A stretch of DNA of 64,000 nt from Neobacillus mesonae (GTDB lineage: Bacteria; Bacillota; Bacilli; Paenibacillales; Paenibacillaceae). Position numbers and translations under genes: made by a program. The notes under the pieces were generated by a model. That model was given only the letters and a program-made list of their open reading frames with translations. It had not been told where the DNA came from and did not search any database. This document shows positions 33,944-43,206 of this stretch, one piece after another; position 1 is the stretch's first letter; each line of letters starts with the position of its first letter. Location: positions 372,001 through 436,000 of the forward strand of contig JAMBOW010000001.1 of assembly GCA_023715865.1 (NCBI GenBank), written 5' to 3'.

Positions 33944-34737
33944 TCATTAGTGTTTTTATGGCGCTACTGCTTTCTGGCTGCAGCACGAATGTAACAGAAA
34001 TAACAAGTACGACGCCTGGTTTTTTTAATCATTATATTGTGTTTCCGATTTCTTATGTTATTCAGCATATGGCCGGCTGGTTTCAAGGAAGCTATGGTCT
34101 GGCAATTATCGTATTGACACTGTTGGTACGATTGGCGCTTTTCCCGCTCATGATGAGACAGGCTAAATCGCAGCAGAATATGAAGCGTGTCATGAAGGGA
34201 ATGCAGCCTGAGCTGGATCAGTTGAAGAAAAAGTATGAAAATAAAAAGGATCCGGCCAGTCAGCAAAAAATGCAGCAGGAGATGCTGGAACTATACAAAA
34301 AGCATAAATTTAACCCGCTCAATATCGGCTGTTTGCCAATTTTGATTCAGTTGCCCATATTAAGTGGAGTATATACAGCAATTAGACTTATGCCTGAAAT
34401 GAGCAGCCACACCTTCCTGTGGTTCAAGCTTGGTGAATCTGACGTCATTATGGCGGTCATCGTAGCTGCCATATACTTGCTGCAGACAAGAATATCGATG
34501 CAGAATATGGCTGCAGAACAGAGAAAGCAGCTTGCAATCATGGGCTATATCTCACCCATTATGATGGCATTCTTCTCCATTAGTGCACCGGCAGCCATTC
34601 CTTTATATTGGATGGCAGGCGGAACATTCCTTATTTTTCAAACCCTGCTGTTTAAAAAGATGTTTCCGATTGATGCTGCTGCGGAGGAGAATACGACTTC
34701 ATCCCCAGCAAAAACGAAGGGAACAAATCCTGCTTAG
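33886..34737 (+). CDS. yidC: YidC/Oxa1 membrane insertase, lipoprotein form (second-type YidC)
   Basis: The 283-residue insertase has signal-lipobox LLLSGC (Cys32) and five core spans. The hydrophilic-groove arginine is in LTLLVRLALFPLMM (Arg82). The C1 coiled-coil loop (ELDQLKKKYENKKDPASQQKMQQEMLEL in shape) and NPLNIGCLPILIQLPI are present. It inserts proteins into the membrane with or without SecYEG. There is no rnpA or jag beside it, so it is probably the inducible paralog (as B. subtilis YqjG/MisCB) rather than SpoIIIJ. AGGAGG 6 nt before ATG 33886 is masked by the hairpin, so expression should depend on the leader ORF. A strong terminator follows. Confidence 0.95.
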   Translation: MEQSKGFARNKRTIRLYGIVISVFMALLLSGCSTNVTEITSTTPGFFNHYIVFPISYVIQHMAGWFQGSYGLAIIVLTLLVRLALFPLMMRQAKSQQNMKRVMKGMQPELDQLKKKYENKKDPASQQKMQQEMLELYKKHKFNPLNIGCLPILIQLPILSGVYTAIRLMPEMSSHTFLWFKLGESDVIMAVIVAAIYLLQTRISMQNMAAEQRKQLAIMGYISPIMMAFFSISAPAAIPLYWMAGGTFLIFQTLLFKKMFPIDAAAEENTTSSPAKTKGTNPA

Positions 34738-34746
34738 TATGAATAA

Positions 34747-34790
34747 AACCTTTCTACTCCTAGATGAGAGTAGGAAGGTTTTTTCTTTTC
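34747..34790 (+). terminator. Rho-independent terminator of yidC
   Basis: A 13-bp stem (34747-34759 with 34768-34780) is followed by TTTTTTCTTTTC, 10 nt after the stop codon. Confidence 0.9.
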
Positions 34791-34946
34791 TAGAATGGAT
34801 GCATGCAAATGAATGTCGAGATTTCGTAGATTTTGCTATGATATTATGTTGGAGCCAACTATAATTAATATTTAGCCTATTATCTTAACGATTCCGCCGC
34901 ATTGATATTACACACAGGAAAGATTCATGGAGTAGGAGTGAATAGA

Positions 34947-36965
34947 GTGAATATGCAAGGTGAGTACAACTACTATGTTGTAGTGCTCTCAGTGATTATT
35001 GCCATACTGGCATCGTATTCTGCGCTTAGCATTACGTCTAAAATATCAAACTCAAAAGGCAAAACACAGAGTTTCTGGCTTCTAGCCGGAGCGCTCGTAA
35101 TGGGAGCCGGAATTTGGTCCATGCATTTTGTCGGTATGCTGGCGTTTCACCTGCATGCTGCCGTGAGGTATGATGTTTGGCTTACCCTGCTATCTATGGC
35201 AGCGAGTGTCATATCTTCGTTTATTGCGTTTTACATAACCATGCCAAAGAACATCAATCGAATTAAATTAGTGATTGGCGGATTTATCATGGGCACCGGA
35301 ATTGTTACGATGCATTATGTAGGTATGGAAGCCATGATCATGCCGATGAAGATCAGTTATGATCGGACGCTTTGGGTATTGTCTGCGGTAATTGCTTTTG
35401 CAGCCTCATATGCGGCTCTGTTTTTGTTCTTACGATTCAGAAGCCAGACCAATGCAAGCGGAATGAAATGGGCATCCTCCATCGTAATGGGGTTTGCAGT
35501 TTGTGGAATGCATTATGTGGGAATGAAGGCAGCTAAATTTGAAGCTCATCATGATCATATGATGATAGAACAATCACCTCAGATGGACATGTTTTTACTG
35601 TATGGCGTGACAGTGTCCATCTTTGTTATTTTACTTGTGTCATGGGGAGTGATCTTCCTCGACCGCCATGTACTGGAAAGAATGGCATATCAGGACAGCA
35701 TTACAGGACTGCCGAACCGTAATGAAATGAATCGATTTTTTGATACACATATTGGTGATGAGATCATCGGGGTATTGTTTCTGGACTTAGATCAGTTTAA
35801 GGCCATTAATGACACACTGGGTCATGATATCGGGGATCTACTTGTGAAGGAGGTAGGTGCCCGCTTAAAGCAATTTGAACGACCTCATCAGCAGGCCTTT
35901 CGAATTGGCGGAGATGAATTCTTGATTGTTATTAAGGATTGCACTCAGGAGCAAGCAGAGGCACTTGCAGAGCAAGTTATAAAAGAAATCAAACAAGTTT
36001 ACCGAGTTGACGGAAATGAATTGTATGTTACAGGAAGCATCGGCATCAGCATTGGATCGATTCAAGATTCCAACCGTTCGATTCTGCTAAAGACGGCAGA
36101 TACGGCAATGTACAAAGCTAAAGGACTTGGAAAAAATCAGTATTGTGTTTATACCGAGGATATGGGCGTCAAAGAAGTACGAAAGATGGAGCTTGAAAAA
36201 GACTTACAGCGAGCGCTGGAGCAGAATCAATTCTTTATCATGTATCAGCCGAAATGTAATGTGAAAACGAACAGTTTAGTTGGATTTGAGGCATTGATCC
36301 GATGGCAGCATCCTCGCTTGGGTTTAGTTTCACCAGGAGAGTTTATTCCCATAGCAGAAGAGACAGGAATTATTATACCGATGACCAAGTGGGTACTGGA
36401 AGAAGCGTGTCGTCAATGTAAAATGTGGCAGTCACAGGGGATAACCCAGCCCGTATCAGTGAATTTATCCGTACGCTTATTTCAGACAGATAATTTGACA
36501 GAATTAATCCCGTGGGTGCTGCGTGAAACAGGATTGGAGCCTCACTTACTCGAGCTTGAAATTACGGAATCTATGGTGTTTTACGACATTAATGATATCA
36601 TTCAACAGCTTAAGGTGCTTCGAAAAACAGGAGTACGAGTTTCCATGGATGATTTTGGAACCGGGTATTCGTCCATAGGCTTACTTGATCGACTTCCTAT
36701 AGACACGCTTAAGCTAGATCGATTATTCACTTATGATCTCGACACGCCAAGCAAACGAGCCATTGTTCATGCTATTATTCTTATGGCGGAAAAGCTTGGG
36801 CTTGATGTCATTGCTGAAGGCGTTGAAAATGAGGAGCACATCGATTTTCTGACGCAGTTAGGCTGCTATGTCATGCAAGGATATTTTTACGGAAAACCGA
36901 TGAAGAACGAATTGGTAGAAGAGTGGGTAAATAATTATAATGCACCAGAATTAATTAGTACTTAG
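34947..36965 (+). CDS. MHYT-GGDEF-EAL membrane protein (cyclic di-GMP synthesis/hydrolysis)
   Basis: The N-terminal MHYT sensor (about residues 5-240) has seven spans and repeated MHFVGM/MHYVGM motifs. A GGDEF domain follows (about 255-410, intact FRIGGDEFL) and then an EAL domain (about 425-670, intact FEALIRWQHP, DDFGTGYSS). The architecture is like B. subtilis YkoW. It could make or degrade c-di-GMP; no RxxD inhibitory site is seen just before GGDEF. GTG 34947 is preferred because AGGAG lies 8 nt upstream; the longest frame begins at TTG 34902, which precedes the Shine-Dalgarno. MHYT has been proposed to sense diatomic gases through copper. Confidence 0.92.
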   Translation: MNMQGEYNYYVVVLSVIIAILASYSALSITSKISNSKGKTQSFWLLAGALVMGAGIWSMHFVGMLAFHLHAAVRYDVWLTLLSMAASVISSFIAFYITMPKNINRIKLVIGGFIMGTGIVTMHYVGMEAMIMPMKISYDRTLWVLSAVIAFAASYAALFLFLRFRSQTNASGMKWASSIVMGFAVCGMHYVGMKAAKFEAHHDHMMIEQSPQMDMFLLYGVTVSIFVILLVSWGVIFLDRHVLERMAYQDSITGLPNRNEMNRFFDTHIGDEIIGVLFLDLDQFKAINDTLGHDIGDLLVKEVGARLKQFERPHQQAFRIGGDEFLIVIKDCTQEQAEALAEQVIKEIKQVYRVDGNELYVTGSIGISIGSIQDSNRSILLKTADTAMYKAKGLGKNQYCVYTEDMGVKEVRKMELEKDLQRALEQNQFFIMYQPKCNVKTNSLVGFEALIRWQHPRLGLVSPGEFIPIAEETGIIIPMTKWVLEEACRQCKMWQSQGITQPVSVNLSVRLFQTDNLTELIPWVLRETGLEPHLLELEITESMVFYDINDIIQQLKVLRKTGVRVSMDDFGTGYSSIGLLDRLPIDTLKLDRLFTYDLDTPSKRAIVHAIILMAEKLGLDVIAEGVENEEHIDFLTQLGCYVMQGYFYGKPMKNELVEEWVNNYNAPELIST

Positions 36966-37006
36966 AAGTCCCATATCGACGATACTGACTAATGCCCAAA
37001 ATACAT

Positions 37007-37042
37007 AGACAGGCTGCCGTGAAAATGGCAGCCTGTCTTATT
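37007..37042 (+). terminator. Terminator after MHYT-GGDEF-EAL gene
   Basis: A perfect 12-bp stem AGACAGGCTGCC/GGCAGCCTGTCT (37007-37018 with 37027-37038) has an 8-nt loop, then TATT. Confidence 0.8.
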
Positions 37043-37112
37043 AGAGCTTCATTATTTTCAATGGCAACTATCCTCTATCATAATACGTCTTAAACCAAAA
37101 GGGGGAGAAAAA

Positions 37113-37526
37113 ATGGAACAAAGAAGCGGTAAAGCTTCGGAGAGCTTCGCTAAATTCATGTTATGGACAAGCATGAGTTCTATTTGTTTTGTTGTCATCC
37201 TATACACTATCTTTTGGATTAGTCCCAAGGATGATTTTTCTGGGGGAATTTATTCATTCAGCGGACTGATAGCATTTACAGCTTATTTGATTGTTCCTGT
37301 ATTTGTTTTTATTTTCCTGCTGAATTTTATAATGATGCTGATCCATGATCACTTGAGAAAATCATTATTGTTCAAGGCGATCTACTACTTATTCTTGAGC
37401 GGTTTATTGGGGTTACTTATGTATTCGTTATTAAAGCCGGATGTGTCAATATACTATGTTTGTTCTTTGTTTCCTCCATTTTTATTTGGAGTAATTCTGG
37501 AGAAGGGATTGTTAAAGAAACGTTGA
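37113..37526 (+). CDS. Four-span membrane protein of unknown function
   Basis: The 137-residue protein has four hydrophobic helices (about 16-35, 48-75, 88-106 and 112-130) and ends KKR. GGGGGAG lies before ATG 37113. No family was recognised. It is followed 60 nt later by a PhzF-family gene. Confidence 0.65.
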   Translation: MEQRSGKASESFAKFMLWTSMSSICFVVILYTIFWISPKDDFSGGIYSFSGLIAFTAYLIVPVFVFIFLLNFIMMLIHDHLRKSLLFKAIYYLFLSGLLGLLMYSLLKPDVSIYYVCSLFPPFLFGVILEKGLLKKR

Positions 37527-37586
37527 ACAAGTTATCAAAGATACATATAAAGTGAATAAGATAACGGGTAAAAGCAGGAGGAGTTT

Positions 37587-38468
37587 ATGAAAACATTCAA
37601 GGTGGATCACTACGATGCTTTTAGTGATATCCCCAATATGGGAAATCCAGCTGGTGTAGTATTGCATGGAGATAACCTTACTGAAGAAGAAATGAGGCTA
37701 GTGGCAGAAAAAGTAGGTTTTAATGAGACGGCTTTTCCGCTTCCATCGGAAAAAGCTGATTTTAAAATTCGTTTTTTCACACCAGGTCATGAAATTAACC
37801 TTTGCGGTCATGCGACAATGGCGACCATTTATGCCTTGAAAACAAAAGGTCTGCTGGGTGATAAGACTGAATTGACCATCGAAACAAAAGCAGGAGTCTT
37901 ACCAATCAGATTAACATCTAACAATGGACGACTATACATAACTATGAGGCAGGCAGCTCCTGATTTTCAAGAGTTTAACGGCTCGCGTGAAGCTTTGGCG
38001 AATTCAATGGGAATTGAAGAGAGCGATATCGAGTCGGAACTGCCAACAATCTACGGCAGTACGGGTACTTGGACACTGCTAGTTCCGATAAAAAGCCTTG
38101 CTGCCTTCAAACGAATGAAGCCCAATAATACGCTTTTTCCTAGCATTTTAAAGGAAATGCCTAGAGCATCTCTTCATCCTTTTTGCTTACAGACTTATGA
38201 TGAGAATGCACATATGCACGCTTGGCATTTTTCATCACCGTATTCAGGTACGATTGAGGACCCGGTTACAGGTACTGCCTCAGGGGTAATGGGAGCGTAT
38301 TATGCCAAATATATAAGTAACAATTTGAATTCTTCCTTAGAGCTTTTGATTGAGCAAGGACAAGAAGTAGGAAGGGACGGAAGGGTCCAGGTCCATGTAA
38401 CTCATGGTAATACGATTGAAATTACGGGCAACGCTGTATTTGTTAAATCATTCAATGTTTCCATTTAG
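37587..38468 (+). CDS. PhzF-family isomerase/epimerase-like protein
   Basis: The 293-residue protein has the PhzF signature: [17 protein letters not shown] at the start, FNETAFPLP with the catalytic Glu, [17 protein letters not shown], and [15 protein letters not shown] in the second half-fold. It resembles diaminopimelate epimerase-like enzymes. The substrate is unknown and no phenazine genes are nearby. AGGAGGAG is its ribosome binding site. Confidence 0.92.
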   Translation: MKTFKVDHYDAFSDIPNMGNPAGVVLHGDNLTEEEMRLVAEKVGFNETAFPLPSEKADFKIRFFTPGHEINLCGHATMATIYALKTKGLLGDKTELTIETKAGVLPIRLTSNNGRLYITMRQAAPDFQEFNGSREALANSMGIEESDIESELPTIYGSTGTWTLLVPIKSLAAFKRMKPNNTLFPSILKEMPRASLHPFCLQTYDENAHMHAWHFSSPYSGTIEDPVTGTASGVMGAYYAKYISNNLNSSLELLIEQGQEVGRDGRVQVHVTHGNTIEITGNAVFVKSFNVSI

Positions 38469-38512
38469 GTATATATTAACGTGAATTGATTTTGGAAAAT
38501 GGGGGAGAGCAG

Positions 38513-38807
38513 ATGAATCAATACAAAACTAATATTGTTATCGGATACAAAGAAAAGAAAATCAATTATTCACTATTAACGAATGAAAAGGGTTCAGACA
38601 AATTAGCTATTATCTTTCCAGGTGCAGGATATAGCGTTCATAAACCTCTCCTTCATTATTCAACTCAGATTTTTGTGAATAGGTCGTTACCCAAATATCG
38701 TCTCGAAATTATTCCCAAAAGTTAATCATAGCTTAGAATACAATAATAATCCTGTTAATTCTATCGATGTATTAAGATCTGTAATAACCGAAATGGATCA
38801 ATTTTAA
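38513..38807 (+). pseudogene. Decayed alpha/beta hydrolase gene (internal deletion plus frameshift)
   Basis: Starting at ATG 38513 (GGGGGAG upstream), the frame encodes a typical small alpha/beta-hydrolase N-terminus (KLAIIFPGAGYSVHKPLLHYS). It then jumps to LPKYRLEIIPK and stops. After one extra A in the AAAA run near 38715-38720, the other frame continues VNHSLEYNNNPVNSID and MDQF up to TAA 38807, the usual C-terminus with its catalytic-histidine-like NHSLE. The nucleophile region is missing. The gene has therefore lost its centre and carries a frameshift. Confidence 0.7.
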
Positions 38808-38834
38808 AAGCGTGGCAAATGCCACGCTTTTCTT
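38806..38834. terminator. Bidirectional terminator
   Basis: An 11-bp stem AAAAGCGTGGC/GCCACGCTTTT (38806-38816 with 38821-38831) has a 4-nt loop. It lies between the hydrolase remnant and the convergent pectate lyase gene. Confidence 0.88.
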
Positions 38835-38911
38835 GTTAGATGTCCAGCCCGTTAGGAAGTGCCTACTGGGTGCTTGATAAAAGATATTGATTAATGTAAT
38901 ACAGCTGCAAC

Positions 38912-41434
38912 TTAAGGATTAAAGCTGTTTTCAAGACGGATATTGGAGAACTTCGCATAGTTTAGTTGCTCAATATCATTAGCGACATCATTGCTGTCGA
39001 CAGCAAAACCAACGTATACCGAGCCATTCATGACTACATTTTTTTCTCCGATTTTTACCCAGTCCTTGCCATCGATCGAACCGTAAGCATAGAAGGTATC
39101 GCCTTTTCGTCCAAGCTTCAGCCAATAGCCCTGCTCTTCACCGTTAATTTTGAATGGAATGTCGGGAAGGAGCTGAATACCAGCTTTCTCAGCTGCAGCA
39201 GGACTGTCTAAGGTTTCAGTCAGCTCATCATAATTGCCGGCTTGTTCGTTTCTTCCGGCAAGATAGGCCGACCAGCTCGTATCTTTGGACAATTTTACCC
39301 AAGAGAGACCAAGGGAAGCGGCAGCGCTATTTTCCTTCAAATCCTCGCGGATCATCACTCCTGTAAATGCGTGGTTGTCAATCGCTCCAATTTCCTCAAG
39401 CTTAGCGGTGAGCTCCATGTCACCTGTTATTTCCTGATACACGAAATGAAAGTCATCCTTTGAGGCATTCTCCTCTAAAGAACCTTCTGTACTGCCTTCG
39501 CTCTTACCCAATTTGCCGTTGCCTTTGACAGTGAGTACGCCCTCTGCTAAACTGCTCGTTCCTTTAAGATCCGGATTACCGATATCTTGAGAAGTCCAAC
39601 CGCTCCCATTAAGTGTACTGCGATCCGTATTCACATGAAGACTAACTGCTGTAGTTTGAGTCTCATTTCCATCCGAGTCGGTAACTCTGGCAGAAATAAA
39701 GTGGGAGGCGTCCTCAAGTCCTTTGAGGGTGTATTCATATGCATTTCCTTTCTTTACAGCCTCACCAAGGTATTGAGATCCGTTAAATAATTCTACCTTT
39801 TTAATCTTGTGCTTGGATTTGGTAGACGCTTTGACCTTTACCTTGATTTCTTTCCCCGTAGTAAATTGCTCATTATTTGCAGGGGATAGAATTTCAGCGT
39901 CAGGGTTCTCGGCGGCATGCTCCATATCGACAAGACCGTTAATGTACAGCTCTAGCCAAGTATAGCCACTCTTTGTTACCGTCTTATAGGCATCTTTTAC
40001 GCCCCATATTTTGTTTTTCTTTTCCCATTTATCATCAATACCGTTCTGGTTGGTATCAAAATTTGCAGCGCGCTGCTCCTCAATGACCCCAAATTCTGAA
40101 ATGTAACCTCCGACTTCGTGCTCGGTATTAATGTATCTTCCCAAGCCTTGCTCTACTTCCGCTACAATTCTTGCATCAATGGCGTCCCGACGCGGATAGG
40201 TGGCACCTGCCTGCTGTAAAATGTCTCTAAGCAAAGATTCGTTTGCTTTCTTTACGCCGCGCAGCACGTGATTGTCAAAAGCTTGATTCGTAACACCATG
40301 ATTTACGCCAGTACTATCAGCTGATAGATAAGGCTTAGCAGCGAAGGTCGTTACATTTTCACCGCTTGTGTCCCCGGAGCTTTTAACATATTCCGAGGAG
40401 CCGTCCAGATATCCTGTAAGCTTGCCATTGATCCGATTACCTGAGATATAGAAGCCGCCCAGCTTACCAGATTCACCTGCATCGATGACTCGATTGATCA
40501 CATTGTCTCTTGTGCCCGGTCCGGCAATTTCAATATTGTTCATAAAATTTGTAAAGTTAAAGCCGCCGCCATAAGTACCGTTAAAGCCCCAGTTATAAAT
40601 GACGTTATTGGAGAATTGTACGACGGCTACATGATCTTTATCTGCTTTACCTGCGTATCCGCCGCCGAGCCGTGGATTACGCGAGGTATGATTGGTATAC
40701 AAATTGTGGTGGAATGTGGTTTTATCTCCGCCCGCAATTCCGCCATATCCGTGTCTGCCTTTTGTATGACCTGACAGGGTCAGGCTTTCCGAAATAATAG
40801 ACCATTGAACCGTTCCATTCTCGCCTCTGTACAATGAAAGGGTCTCATCCGTGTTCCAGCTAAAGGAGCAGTGGTCGATAATGAAGGTGTCATTATCTCT
40901 TCCCCAGAGTGCATCCATGGAATCACTGCCATTGTATACATTGGTTGCACCAGGACGGAAAGACAGATATCTAAGAATAATATTCTCAGAGTTGCTAATA
41001 TTCGTATCCCAGCCTGCGATCGTAATACCATTGCCTGGTGCAGTCTGTCCGGCGATTGTCAGATTTTTAATATCTTTAAATCGCAGCGTGCTTTCCAGTT
41101 CAATCGTTCCAGAGACATTAAAGACGATCGTTCGCCCTTCTCCAGGAGTAGATGAAACCCCGTGACGAAGAGATCCCTGAATCGGATTTTCATTTTCTCC
41201 GTAATCCTCAAGGGTCGTTACGATGTAAACATCGCCGCCCCGGCCTCCGCTGGCATAAGCTCCGCCGCCTTCGGCGCCAGGAAAGGCGAGGACAGGTGCC
41301 CCTGTTATTTGTTTGTCAACAGGTTGTTGCGCAAATGCCGAGGGGAGAGTGGGGAATCCTGTGATTGTAAGCGCTACCGAAAAACTCAATAAAACAGCTG
41401 TTACTTTTCGAAATCTGTTACTGTTCCCTTTCAT
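38912..41434 (-). CDS. Secreted multidomain pectate lyase (PL1-type beta-helix, Ig-like and C-terminal sandwich)
   Basis: The 840-residue protein has a signal peptide (cleavage near AFAQQP, about residue 36). A right-handed beta-helix lyase domain covers about 45-470 (FPGAEGGGAYASGGRGGDVYIV, SLRHGVSS, DHCSFSWNTDETLS, TFHHNLYTNHTSRNPRLGG). An Ig-like domain lies at about 520-605 and a C-terminal sandwich at about 610-840 (DMELTAKLEEI, AGIQLLPDIPFK). It cleaves de-esterified pectin outside the cell by beta-elimination; the unsaturated products suit the GH105 enzyme at 14355. The divergent AraC gene at 41722 is the probable regulator. Confidence 0.9.
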   Translation of the reverse strand: MKGNSNRFRKVTAVLLSFSVALTITGFPTLPSAFAQQPVDKQITGAPVLAFPGAEGGGAYASGGRGGDVYIVTTLEDYGENENPIQGSLRHGVSSTPGEGRTIVFNVSGTIELESTLRFKDIKNLTIAGQTAPGNGITIAGWDTNISNSENIILRYLSFRPGATNVYNGSDSMDALWGRDNDTFIIDHCSFSWNTDETLSLYRGENGTVQWSIISESLTLSGHTKGRHGYGGIAGGDKTTFHHNLYTNHTSRNPRLGGGYAGKADKDHVAVVQFSNNVIYNWGFNGTYGGGFNFTNFMNNIEIAGPGTRDNVINRVIDAGESGKLGGFYISGNRINGKLTGYLDGSSEYVKSSGDTSGENVTTFAAKPYLSADSTGVNHGVTNQAFDNHVLRGVKKANESLLRDILQQAGATYPRRDAIDARIVAEVEQGLGRYINTEHEVGGYISEFGVIEEQRAANFDTNQNGIDDKWEKKNKIWGVKDAYKTVTKSGYTWLELYINGLVDMEHAAENPDAEILSPANNEQFTTGKEIKVKVKASTKSKHKIKKVELFNGSQYLGEAVKKGNAYEYTLKGLEDASHFISARVTDSDGNETQTTAVSLHVNTDRSTLNGSGWTSQDIGNPDLKGTSSLAEGVLTVKGNGKLGKSEGSTEGSLEENASKDDFHFVYQEITGDMELTAKLEEIGAIDNHAFTGVMIREDLKENSAAASLGLSWVKLSKDTSWSAYLAGRNEQAGNYDELTETLDSPAAAEKAGIQLLPDIPFKINGEEQGYWLKLGRKGDTFYAYGSIDGKDWVKIGEKNVVMNGSVYVGFAVDSNDVANDIEQLNYAKFSNIRLENSFNP

Positions 41435-41721
41435 CTGTTAGCTGCATAACAGGGATGCACTTTAGAGCAAGACAGCGATCCTGTTATACTTCCTCCCTTC
41501 ATCATCATCATTTCTGAAATACCTCTGCTTGTCACCTCAATTCGTCACTTACAGCTACTACTTTAACTCTATCAGACAGGATTTACCTGCCAAAACCTTG
41601 TTTTTTTATGCCAAATATTGCTTTTTTAATCTTGTGCAAATGTGCAAATTTATATTATGTTCTAAATATCTTACAAACTAACATGGCTTGGGGGCTTCAA
41701 TAAAGGCAGAAGGGGTTCGTT

Positions 41722-42504
41722 ATGAAAATTAAATATCAGCATCGAGATCAGCATTTTCATCTGTTTGTATCGACCAATAATACGTATCCTCTTCATCGGC
41801 ACAAAAACGTTGAAATCACGATGGTTTTATCCGGTAGAATCAATATCTGCATTAACGGCAAAGATTACGATTTAAGCGAGGGAGACGTAGCGATTGTCTT
41901 TCCCAATCAACCTCATAGTTATAAATCCTTGGAGAATAACCAGATCCTGCTGATCTTTTTTGACGCCACATTTCCAGGCGATTATACAGGGGATTTGCTT
42001 CATCATGTTCCAGACCATCCTGTCGTTTCAGATCAACACAACATTACAGAACTCATATCAGCCTTGTACAGCTTATATACTGAACAATGTGATGATCGTT
42101 TGCTCAAGGCGTACACCTCGGTTATATTAGGACATCTTCTTCCATTGATTTCTCTCACTAAAGCAGACTACATGAAAGACATGGATATAATGCAAAAAAT
42201 CCTCTCCTATATAGACATCCATTTTATGGAGCCTATCACTTTAGATTCCCTGTCTAAAGATTTGGGGATCAGCAAATTCCTCATATCTCGAATCTTTTCT
42301 GAGCAGTTTCATGTTTCATTTCGCGATTATATTAACGGTCATCGTGCTGCCTTTGCCCATATGCTGCTGCTCTCGACGACCCATCCCGTTACGGATATCG
42401 CATTTGATTCTGGATTTAACAGTCTGCGCTCTTTTTACCGTGTCTTCAAAAAAGAATATGGAGTCACTCCTAACGAATTTAGGCGGAACACGATAAAAAC
42501 ATAG
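41722..42504 (+). CDS. AraC-family transcriptional regulator
   Basis: The 260-residue regulator has an N-terminal cupin domain (HRHKNVEITMVLSGRINICI, LSEGDVAIVFPNQPHSY) and a C-terminal double helix-turn-helix (ITLDSLSKDLGISKFLISRIF; VTDIAFDSGFNSLRSFYRVF). AGAAGGGG lies upstream of ATG 41722. It is separated by 287 nt from the divergent pectate lyase, which it may control in response to a sugar acid. Confidence 0.9.
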   Translation: MKIKYQHRDQHFHLFVSTNNTYPLHRHKNVEITMVLSGRINICINGKDYDLSEGDVAIVFPNQPHSYKSLENNQILLIFFDATFPGDYTGDLLHHVPDHPVVSDQHNITELISALYSLYTEQCDDRLLKAYTSVILGHLLPLISLTKADYMKDMDIMQKILSYIDIHFMEPITLDSLSKDLGISKFLISRIFSEQFHVSFRDYINGHRAAFAHMLLLSTTHPVTDIAFDSGFNSLRSFYRVFKKEYGVTPNEFRRNTIKT

Positions 42505-42632
42505 CTTGAAGCGAAAACAACATAAGATGTTTAAGCTGATAACGATCTTACATTCAACATGCGGACTGGCTGCTTAAAGTATTTATGTCCAACAATAATA
42601 AAAACAAAGTGTTATTTTAAGTAGAAGCTAGT

Positions 42633-43132
42633 ATGAATATCAAGTTTCTTGAGCATTTGAATATACAAGGGAGGGAGCTGTCTACGATAAAAGGGTGGTT
42701 CTACATTCTTTTTTTGCTAAGCTCATTAGTATTTACGGGGCTTACACATGATGGGGTCACAACGGGTGACTATATTTTTCATGCCATAGGTATACCGCCA
42801 TGGAGTATTCCAGAATTGAATCAAGGGATTCATTATTCTGCTATATTCGGGATCATTATGATCATTCTTAGTGGCAAGCTGACCATAAATTATTTCAACA
42901 AGTTTCTATTCGTCCCATTGTTCAAGGCAATCATGATTTTATAGGCGTTGGGTCGTTTGCAGAAGTACCGCTCAAGGAAATCGCACTGAATCCAAGATCG
43001 AACGAAATCTACACCATGCATTTTGAGAGCAAGCCTGATGAACGGATCCGTAATTATAGTGCAGGGGGCACGAGAACTGATTTTGGCATAGAGATTGTTC
43101 AGGAAGATGAGTTGAAGGAAGTGTATATATAA
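42633..43132 (+). pseudogene. Probable frameshifted gene: two-span membrane protein plus soluble tail
   Basis: A frame from ATG 42633 gives 103 residues with two spans (GWFYILFLLSSLVF; YSAIFGIIMIILSG) and stops at TAG 42942. A second frame, open from 42872 without a start codon, overlaps it and continues to TAA 43130-43132. It encodes a soluble segment with GNHDFIGVGSFAEVPL and a tail ending EDELKEVYI. Codon usage and the absence of a start suggest one ancestral gene broken by a frameshift between about 42872 and 42942. No family was recognised. A real short gene plus noise remains possible. Confidence 0.45.
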
Positions 43133-43206
43133 TTGAGCAACTATTGAATTTAGTGTCCACGATTTAATTATACTCAGAGAGAAATAGATTAGGTGGTTTA
43201 TAAACT

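Noticed and set aside
34788..34946. Cyclic-di-GMP riboswitch ahead of the GGDEF-EAL gene
   Set aside because: I looked for the GEMM-type conserved core and did not see it; the stretch is AT-rich without strong stems.
37587..38468. Phenazine biosynthesis cluster
   Set aside because: Only a PhzF-family protein is present; this family is widespread and no other phenazine gene is nearby.
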